Shown: piece after piece, positions 58,173 through 64,000 of the stretch
Numbering within the stretch: the stretch's first letter is position 1
Layout of the letters: every line of letters begins with the position of its first letter
Assembly (NCBI RefSeq): GCF_024128855.1
Contig: NZ_JAMYDV010000005.1
Coordinates: 1-64,000, forward strand
DNA: 64,000 nt
Direction of reading: 5' to 3'
Source: Rhodovulum tesquicola
Lineage (GTDB): Bacteria > Pseudomonadota > Alphaproteobacteria > Rhodobacterales > Rhodobacteraceae
Position numbers and translations under genes: made by a program
Notes under the pieces: generated by a model
What the model was told of the DNA's origin: nothing
What the model saw: the letters and a program-made list of their open reading frames with translations, nothing else
Databases searched by the model: none

Positions 58173-59519
58173 TCAACGCCGCGCAAGCTGCAGCCAGATC
58201 CCGTGTTTCGAACGCACCGTCAGATGTGCCACGGGCACCGGCACGCAGCCATTGACCGGCGCAAAGCGGAAACGGCGCAGCACCATCGCCAGCAGAAGCA
58301 CCCCCTCGACCATCGCGAAACCGGCCCCCGTGCAGACCCTTGGACCGGCCGAGAACGGGATGAACGCCTCGCGCAGGCATGTCTGGCCCTCGGGCGTGGC
58401 GAAGCGGCCCGGATCGAAGGCGTCGGGCCGGTCCCAGATCCGTTCGTGGCGATGCAGATGCCAGGGGCTTATCACGATCTGGGCGCCAGGCGGCACATCG
58501 CGATCGCGGAATCGTTCCGCCCGGGTCGCCTCGCGCACCATCATCGGCACGGGGGGGTAAAGCCGCAGCGCCTCGCGAAAGACATCGCGGGTGAGGGCAA
58601 GCCGCCGCATGTCCGAAAACTCGGGCCGCTCGGGCAGCGCTGCGGCCTCTTGGGCCACGCGGTCCTGCGCTTCGGGATGGGTTGCCAGCAGGTAAAGCGC
58701 CCAGGCCAGCGCCGAGGCCGAGGTCTCGTGCCCGGCCAGGAAGAAGATCGCCACCTGATCGACCATGTCGGCGGCATCGAACCCCTGTCCCGTCTCGGGG
58801 TCGCGCGTCGTCATGATCTGGGTTGCCAGATCGTCGGGCGCGATGCCTGCCGCGATCGCGGCCGCGCGCGCCTGCGTCAGCCCCTCGATCAGGTCGCGGA
58901 TCCTGCGCGCCGTCGCGCGCGTTTGCCGCCCGTGCAGCCGCGGCCTCCAGCCCCGACCGGCAAGAAGGGCCGCGAGGTTCAGCAGCGGCTGGCTGCGCTG
59001 GTAGTCGCGAAAGGCATGGAACACCGCGCCCGCCGTCTCGTCCTCGATCGCGATCGAGAACAGCGTGCGAAAGATCACATCCGCCGCGGCATGGCTGGTG
59101 ACCGCCTCGATCTCGCGGATGCCGGGTTTCAGCCGGCCCAGCGCCGCCTCGCCCGCCGCGACCATCGCGGGGAAGGTATCGCGCAGCCGCCCCCCCTCGA
59201 AGGCCGGGTCGATGATGCGGCGCTGGCGTTCCCAGGCAGCGCCATTCGTCACAAAGACCGACTGCCCCAGAAGCGGCGCAAGCCCGACCCGCACCCGGTC
59301 GGATTTCGGAAAGTCGCGCGGCCGATCCTGCAGCACCAACCGCACCAGATCGGGCTCGTTCACGAGGAAGGAGTGGAAGAACGGCGTGCGGAACTCGGCC
59401 ATCCTGGCGCGGTAAAGCCGCGCGGGCTGGGCCGAGAGGATATCGCTGCGGAACCGGCGCATGTAACCGATGAGCGAGACCTTGTCCGGTCGGGGAACGG
59501 GTTTGGGCGGCCGGGTCAT
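58173..59519 (-). CDS. cytochrome P450
   Basis: 448 aa. The oxygen-binding I helix is AIFFLAGHETSASALAWAL, the K helix is FREALRLYPPVPM (E-x-x-R), and the heme-thiolate loop is FIPFSAGPRVCTGAGFA, with the axial Cys. It is closest in style to class-I-partner bacterial P450s of the CYP4/CYP102-like group. No ferredoxin or reductase is adjacent. The substrate is probably a fatty acid or other lipophilic compound. The ATG overlaps the stop of the upstream hydrolase by 4 bp. Confidence 0.94.
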   Translation of the reverse strand: MTRPPKPVPRPDKVSLIGYMRRFRSDILSAQPARLYRARMAEFRTPFFHSFLVNEPDLVRLVLQDRPRDFPKSDRVRVGLAPLLGQSVFVTNGAAWERQRRIIDPAFEGGRLRDTFPAMVAAGEAALGRLKPGIREIEAVTSHAAADVIFRTLFSIAIEDETAGAVFHAFRDYQRSQPLLNLAALLAGRGWRPRLHGRQTRATARRIRDLIEGLTQARAAAIAAGIAPDDLATQIMTTRDPETGQGFDAADMVDQVAIFFLAGHETSASALAWALYLLATHPEAQDRVAQEAAALPERPEFSDMRRLALTRDVFREALRLYPPVPMMVREATRAERFRDRDVPPGAQIVISPWHLHRHERIWDRPDAFDPGRFATPEGQTCLREAFIPFSAGPRVCTGAGFAMVEGVLLLAMVLRRFRFAPVNGCVPVPVAHLTVRSKHGIWLQLARR

Positions 59520-60718
59520 GGCCTGGTCGAGGTGAAGGGGTTGCGGGGCGTCGCGATGCGGCTGGGCGACGGGGGCTGGTCGGCAAAGCGCGCGCCAAGG
59601 CTCAGCGGCCCGGCGGTGACGCGGAAATAGTCATAGGCGCCGGGCCGGTCGAAGGCGCAGAGATACTGGAAATGCAGCCGGAAGAACCGCCAGCGCAGCG
59701 CCCGCCAGCGCGCGGGCGACAGCGTCTGCGAGAAAGCCGCCGACAGCACCAGTGGCCAGCGTTGCGGCACCGGCGCCACGCCCGTCACCGCCACCGGGTC
59801 GCACAGCGCAAAGGCACAGCCATCGCCCGGCGCGGTCACATCGACCCATGGAATGGGCCCCTGCCCGGCCATCAGCGCCATATCGGCCCGCAACCGCCAG
59901 GCCCGGGGCAGGAAAGCGACCATCGGCGCGACCTGCCCCAGCGTCAGCAGCGACAGCGCCGGGGCGTTCGCAGGAACGCGGTCGCTGCGCAGAAGCTCGG
60001 CCAGAACCGACACCGCCAGATGCGCGCCCGAGGAATGACCGACGACCAGCACCTCGTCCACCTCGTCGGTCAGCGCGGCGGCGATGCGGTCGGCAAAGAC
60101 GGCCAGCCGCGCCTCCAGATCGGGCGGATAGGCGCCGCCCCGGCTGGCGGCGTGCGCAAAGTCATGCATCAGATACCAGGCGAAGACGCGGCCATCCTGC
60201 GCCCGAAACCACGCCAGCACCGGCCAGACCACGACCAGCCCCAGCCAGCCCGCAAGGGGCAGCCCGGTCAGAGCGAGCAGCCCGCCAAGACCCCGCGCGA
60301 GCATCAGCGCGACGGCCAGTTGCCCCAGCAGCACCGCGATCGGGTAGAGCGCCGCAACGGTCGGCCCTTTCCTCAGCCGTGCAAGCCGCCAGAGCGCCCC
60401 CGAGCCGAGATAGGTCCAGGCCGTCCGGACCAGTTGCGCATAGGTCGCGGGGATCGAGGACGACATCGAGGCGCGCACGATATCCGACCAGGCCAGCACC
60501 TCGATCCGCGTCTCGATCTCGGCACCCTCGATCCGGGCCCTCACCGTCCAACCCCCGGGCAAACCGCCGGGGGGAATGGCGATCTCGAACCCCGAGATGC
60601 GCGCCTGTTCTGCGGCCTCGCGACGGAAAAGTTCACGGTAGCGGCGCGGCGGAAACGGGTCAAAGCCGGGGATGTAAAGCACCCGCCGCCGCCCGACCTG
60701 CCCCCCGCTGCCCGTCAT
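59516..60718 (-). CDS. membrane-associated alpha/beta-hydrolase-like protein
   Basis: 400 aa. It starts RRRVLYIPGFDPFPPRRYRE after a short leader. Two hydrophobic helices lie near 122-170, and the nucleophile elbow is GHSSGAHLAVSVLAELL (G-x-S-x-G). Esterase or lipase activity on lipids is plausible. It is co-transcribed with the P450, so the pair may process one substrate. The last residues (from FADQPPSPS) overlap the P450 start. Confidence 0.75.
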   Translation of the reverse strand: MTGSGGQVGRRRVLYIPGFDPFPPRRYRELFRREAAEQARISGFEIAIPPGGLPGGWTVRARIEGAEIETRIEVLAWSDIVRASMSSSIPATYAQLVRTAWTYLGSGALWRLARLRKGPTVAALYPIAVLLGQLAVALMLARGLGGLLALTGLPLAGWLGLVVVWPVLAWFRAQDGRVFAWYLMHDFAHAASRGGAYPPDLEARLAVFADRIAAALTDEVDEVLVVGHSSGAHLAVSVLAELLRSDRVPANAPALSLLTLGQVAPMVAFLPRAWRLRADMALMAGQGPIPWVDVTAPGDGCAFALCDPVAVTGVAPVPQRWPLVLSAAFSQTLSPARWRALRWRFFRLHFQYLCAFDRPGAYDYFRVTAGPLSLGARFADQPPSPSRIATPRNPFTSTRP

Positions 60719-60763
60719 CCCGCCCCAGCCCTTCGCCGCCGCCGCGGCGCAAGACTAGGTCGT

Positions 60764-61516
60764 TCAACCGAGAGTTGCCAGCCCCGGGAAGGTTTCGAGC
60801 AGCCAGTAGCTGAACGCGCTGAAGGCACCTGTCACCAAGGCAAGACCGACCACCAGAAGCAGCGCGCCCATCGACCTTTCGATCAGCTTCATGTGACGCT
60901 TGAGCCGGTTCATCAGGCCCATGGACCGCTCGATGAACAGCGCGGCCAGGATGAAGGGAACGCCCAGACCCGCCGCATAGACCCCCAGCAGAAGCGTGCC
61001 GCGGGCCACATCCGCCTCGGAGGCGGCAAGCGACAGGATCGCGCCCAGTTGCGGGCCGATGCAGGGCGTCCAGCCAAAGGCAAAGGCCAGCCCCAGAAGA
61101 TAGGCCCCCAGGGCCGAACCGCCCCGGTCGCCCGCATCCAGCCGCGCCTCGCGCTCGAGGATCGGAATGCGGAACACGCCAAGGAAATGCAGCCCGAACA
61201 GAATGACCATCACGCCTGCGGCACGCGCAAACCATTCCTGGTTCTGCAGGAAGAACGCGCCGAAGGCCGAGGCGGTGAAACCCAGCAGCAGAAAGACCGT
61301 GGACAATCCCATCACGAAGAATAGCGCGGGCGCCAGCGCACTGCGCCGCGTCCCGGTCCGGCCAGTCAGCTCGCCCATGCTGATCCCGCCCATATAGGCG
61401 AGATAAGGCGGCACGATGGGCAGCACGCAGGGGCTGACAAAGCTCAGAACACCTGCGGCCAGCGCCACCAGCATCGCGGGCAGAAGCCCAGCGTCGATCA
61501 CCTCGATTCCGAACAT
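60764..61516 (-). CDS. ccdA: CcdA-type thiol-disulfide membrane transporter
   Basis: 250 aa with six membrane helices. The redox cysteines are in VLSFVSPCVLPIVPPYLAYM and AFGWTPCIGPQLGAILSLAA, the CcdA/DsbD-beta signature. It carries electrons from cytoplasmic thioredoxin to the periplasm for cytochrome c maturation. It is transcribed divergently from the TusA-like gene (109-bp gap). Confidence 0.94.
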   Translation of the reverse strand: MFGIEVIDAGLLPAMLVALAAGVLSFVSPCVLPIVPPYLAYMGGISMGELTGRTGTRRSALAPALFFVMGLSTVFLLLGFTASAFGAFFLQNQEWFARAAGVMVILFGLHFLGVFRIPILEREARLDAGDRGGSALGAYLLGLAFAFGWTPCIGPQLGAILSLAASEADVARGTLLLGVYAAGLGVPFILAALFIERSMGLMNRLKRHMKLIERSMGALLLVVGLALVTGAFSAFSYWLLETFPGLATLG

Positions 61517-61624
61517 TCCGCCTCCTTGCTCGGTTCGGGCTTACCCCAAGCCGCGCCATTCGTCACGCCACCCGGCCTCACAAAGCCGTGGACAGGACGC
61601 CGCAAGCGCCTTACGCACGCGAAG

Positions 61625-61852
61625 ATGGTGGTGGCACTCGAGATAGACGCGCTGGGGTTGCGTTGCCCTCTGCCCGTGTTGAGGGCGCGCAAGGCGCTTG
61701 CGCAGATCGACCCCGGCGGGGTGCTGCGGCTTTGGGCCGATGATCCCATGGCCATGATCGACATCCCGCATTTCTGCCGCGAGGCCGGGCATGAATTCAT
61801 CGCCATGGAAGAGCGCGATGGCGCGCAGTTTTACCTGATCCGTAGAGGCTAG
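61625..61852 (+). CDS. TusA-like sulfurtransferase
   Basis: 75 aa. The signature is LGLRCPLPVLRARKALAQID with the active Cys, then DDPMAMIDIPHFCREAGHEF, as in TusA/SirA-family proteins, which accept and pass persulfide sulfur. A start at the ATG after ACGCGAAG is chosen by family length; the open frame begins at 61526. Divergent from ccdA, it adds to the sulfur/thiol theme of this part of the chromosome. Confidence 0.9.
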   Translation: MVVALEIDALGLRCPLPVLRARKALAQIDPGGVLRLWADDPMAMIDIPHFCREAGHEFIAMEERDGAQFYLIRRG

Positions 61853-61886
61853 AAAGCCCGGCCCCCAAGGGGAACCGGGCCATTTC
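61851..61886. terminator. bidirectional terminator between TusA-like gene and rne
   Basis: Arms GCCCGG (61856-61861) and CCGGGC (61875-61880) with an inner CCCC/GGGG pairing. AGAAA lies before and CATTTCT after, so a short A/T run follows in each direction. The two genes are convergent. Confidence 0.75.
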
Positions 61887-61894
61887 TGTTGTCC

Positions 61895-64000
61895 CTAACG
61901 GCCCAGCGACCACCAGCCGCGCTTGCGCGATGCTGGCTCCGCCTTGGCGGATTCGTCCCCTTGCTCGACCAGTTCGGGCGCCGGTGCGGGCTGCACCTCT
62001 GCCTCTGCCTCGACCTTGGGCAGGGCCTCGGCTTCGGTCTCGGGCTGAATGTCGGATGCGGCCTCTGCTGCCTCTGGCTCCGGCATCGCCGCGGCTTCGG
62101 TCTGAACGTCGGACGCAGCCTCCGCCGCCTCGGGCTCCGGCATCGCCGCGGCCCCGGTCTGAACGTCGGACGCGGCCTCTTCCGCCTCTGGCTCGGGCAT
62201 CGCCTCGGCCTCGGCATCCTCCGCCATGGGCTCGGCTGCGGGCTCTGGTTTGCTTGCCCGGGACCCTCGCGAGCGTCGGCTGCGGCCTTTCTTGGGCGCT
62301 GTCTCGGCCTCACCCGCGTCCTCGGCCGCATCCGCCAGCGGCACAGCCTCCGCCTCGCCTGCGGCGCCTTCCTCGGCCTCGTCCTCGTCGGCCGCCGCCT
62401 CTTCCAGCCGCGCCTCCTCGTCGGTCTGCCCCGGCTTCTTGCGGCGACGACGGCGGCGGCGCTTCTTGGGCTTGTCCTCTTCCCCGGCAACCGCCACAGC
62501 CGCGGGCGCGGCTTCGGGTTCGGCTGTCTCGATCTCCTCGGCCAGATCGGGCATGTCGGAGGTGTCGACCGAGATCACCGGCGCGCTGACTTCGGGAACC
62601 GCCCTTGTGGCCGTCTTGAACCGCTCGATCGAGAAATCGGGCGAGATCAGGAACGGATCGGCCTCGACCCGCACCGACAGGCCATAGCGCGCCTCGATCT
62701 GGGCGATATGCTCCCGCTTCTGGTTCATCAGGTAGTTGACGATGCCGATCGGCGCCTTCAGCAGCACCTCGCGCGAGCGGGCGCGCACGCCTTCTTCCTC
62801 AAGCTGGCGCAGGATCGCCAGCGCAAGGTTGTCGTCGGACCGGATCAGCCCGGTGCCGTGGCAATGCGGACAGGGCTGGGTCGTCGCCTCGATCATGCCG
62901 GGGCGCAGCCGCTGGCGGCTCATCTCCAAGAGGCCGAAGCCCGAGATCCGGCCGATCTGGATGCGGGCGCGGTCGTTCTTCAGCTTGTCCTTCAGGCGCT
63001 TCTCGACGGCGGCGTTGTTCTTGCGCTCTTCCATGTCGATGAAGTCGATGACGATCAGCCCGGCAAGGTCGCGCAACCGCAATTGCCGCGCCACTTCCTC
63101 GGCGGCCTCCAGGTTGGTCTTGAGCGCGGTTTCCTCGATCGAGCCCTCTTTCGTCGCCCGGCCCGAGTTCACGTCGATCGCCACCAGCGCCTCGGTCACC
63201 CCGATCACGATGTAGCCGCCCGATTTCAACTGGACCGTCGGGTTGAACATCGACGACAGGTAGCTTTCCACCTGGAAGCGCGCGAACAGAGGCATCTGCT
63301 CGGTGTAATGCCGGACGTTCTTGGCGTGGGACGGCATGATCATCTTCATGAAGTCCTTGGCCACGCGGTAGCCGCGCTCGCCCTCGACCAGCACCTCGTC
63401 GATCTCGCGCGAGTAAAGATCGCGGATCGACCGCTTGATCAGGTCGCCTTCCTCGTAGATCGGCGCGGGCGCGATGGATTTCAGCGTCAGCTCGCGGATC
63501 TGTTCCCACAGCCGTTGCAGGTATTCGTAGTCGCGCCGGATCTCGGACTTGGTCCGCTGCGACCCCGCCGTGCGGATGATGAGGCCAGCGCCCTCGGGCA
63601 CCTCAAGTTCGGCCGCGATTTCCTTCAGCTTCTTGCGATCCGCGGCATTGGTGATCTTGCGCGAGATGCCGCCACCGCGGGCGGTGTTCGGCATCAGCAC
63701 GCAGTAGCGGCCCGCGAGGCTCAGATAGGTCGTCAGCGCCGCGCCCTTGTTGCCGCGCTCTTCCTTGACCACCTGCACCAGCATGATCTGCCGGACCTTG
63801 ATGACCTCCTGGATCTTGTAGCGCCGCAGTCGCGGCTTGGGCCTGCGGATCTCCTCGGTCACATCCTCCTCGGCGATCGACTCGATCTGGTCATCGCGCT
63901 CGACAACATCGACGCTGTTGTCCTCGCCCTCCTCGGCCACCGGCTCGGGCGACGGGGCGTCGGTGTCGGCCGGGGCCTCGCCCGACTTGCGCGCGGGCTT
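61895..64000 (-). CDS. rne: ribonuclease E/G (5' end beyond the window)
   Basis: About 701 codons are present; the frame stays open to 64000, so the N-terminus lies outside. The S1-domain part of the catalytic half is visible (YKIQEVIKVRQIMLVQVVKE), then the DNase I-like core (GVTEALVAIDVNSGRATKEG) with the metal Asp and the later VIDFIDMEERKN. The Zn-link is CPHCHGTG. The C-terminal region is Ala/Glu-rich and disordered with a KKRRRRRRRKK basic block and tandem repeats. It is the main endonuclease for mRNA decay and rRNA maturation and the degradosome scaffold. Confidence 0.96.
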   Translation of the reverse strand, partial: KPARKSGEAPADTDAPSPEPVAEEGEDNSVDVVERDDQIESIAEEDVTEEIRRPKPRLRRYKIQEVIKVRQIMLVQVVKEERGNKGAALTTYLSLAGRYCVLMPNTARGGGISRKITNAADRKKLKEIAAELEVPEGAGLIIRTAGSQRTKSEIRRDYEYLQRLWEQIRELTLKSIAPAPIYEEGDLIKRSIRDLYSREIDEVLVEGERGYRVAKDFMKMIMPSHAKNVRHYTEQMPLFARFQVESYLSSMFNPTVQLKSGGYIVIGVTEALVAIDVNSGRATKEGSIEETALKTNLEAAEEVARQLRLRDLAGLIVIDFIDMEERKNNAAVEKRLKDKLKNDRARIQIGRISGFGLLEMSRQRLRPGMIEATTQPCPHCHGTGLIRSDDNLALAILRQLEEEGVRARSREVLLKAPIGIVNYLMNQKREHIAQIEARYGLSVRVEADPFLISPDFSIERFKTATRAVPEVSAPVISVDTSDMPDLAEEIETAEPEAAPAAVAVAGEEDKPKKRRRRRRRKKPGQTDEEARLEEAAADEDEAEEGAAGEAEAVPLADAAEDAGEAETAPKKGRSRRSRGSRASKPEPAAEPMAEDAEAEAMPEPEAEEAASDVQTGAAAMPEPEAAEAASDVQTEAAAMPEPEAAEAASDIQPETEAEALPKVEAEAEVQPAPAPELVEQGDESAKAEPASRKRGWWSLGR
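62040..62215 (-). repeat. 57-bp tandem repeats in the rne C-terminal region
   Basis: About three imperfect copies of a 57-bp unit encode MPEPEAAEAASDVQTEAAA-type 19-aa repeats. They lie in the disordered scaffold part of RNase E, where copy number can vary without harming catalysis. Confidence 0.7.

Noticed and set aside
57801-59630. 609-codon frame opposite the P450
   Set aside because: Antisense shadow of a gene with catalytic motifs; Arg/Gln/His-rich with no domain.

Overview
The window is high-GC alphaproteobacterial DNA, almost certainly from a member of the Rhodobacterales (Rhodobacter/Paracoccus/Roseobacter relatives). Evidence: a trgA-trgB-cysK tellurite-resistance cluster, a circularly permuted two-piece tmRNA with tag ANDNRAPVALAA, an alpha-type SspB, AcuI, a fumC-DUF4169-RHH string, and a VPLPA-CTERM exported phosphatase. 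Most identifications come from motif and family recognition by eye. No database search was run.

Left part (1-18213), accessory DNA beside tRNA-Arg(TCT). It opens with an SF2 helicase fused to HIT and phospholipase-D-type domains plus a SAM methyltransferase. Next comes a six-gene cassette of lower GC: Vsr endonuclease, a 74-aa protein, a GHKL ATPase of the paraMORC type, two unrecognised proteins and a C5-cytosine methyltransferase. It reads as a restriction/defence system built around a MutL/MORC-like ATPase. Two hipBA toxin-antitoxin pairs then lie head to head, with two matching operator-like palindromes between them, followed by a solitary HipB-like regulator. The stretch 13039-18213 is a decayed phage or mobilisable element: a MobC-like protein, a broken prohead protease, a portal protein, small regulators, and a tyrosine integrase next to the tRNA 3' end.

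Middle (18294-36936). A short core stretch (alkaline phosphatase, EnvZ-like kinase, metallo-beta-lactamase-fold hydrolase) ends at tRNA-Asn(GTT). An element of about 13.9 kb is inserted there, bounded by a 48-bp direct repeat (22990-23037 and 36889-36936). It carries an integrase, an AlpA-like regulator, a primase-helicase, a twelve-copy iteron array that looks like a replication origin, a serine recombinase, small and large terminase subunits, a PD-(D/E)XK-like protein, and a PstI/BsuBI-type restriction-modification pair. No capsid, portal or tail gene is recognisable. This is the gene content of a phage satellite that packages into another phage's particles, and it is the most complete mobile system here.

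Right part (37277-64000), core chromosome: aroQ; a Tat-exported cyclase with an AhpD-like protein and a quinone reductase; and a seven-gene minus-strand run (aminotransferase, photolyase, cfa, trgA, trgB, cysK, MscS channel) that looks like a stress operon. These are followed by DinB-acuI, a periplasmic polyamine-type binding protein, a periplasmic rhodanese with a YeeE/YedE transporter, tmRNA and sspB, fumC with two small partners, a P450 with a membrane hydrolase, ccdA divergent from a TusA-like protein, and RNase E running off the right edge.
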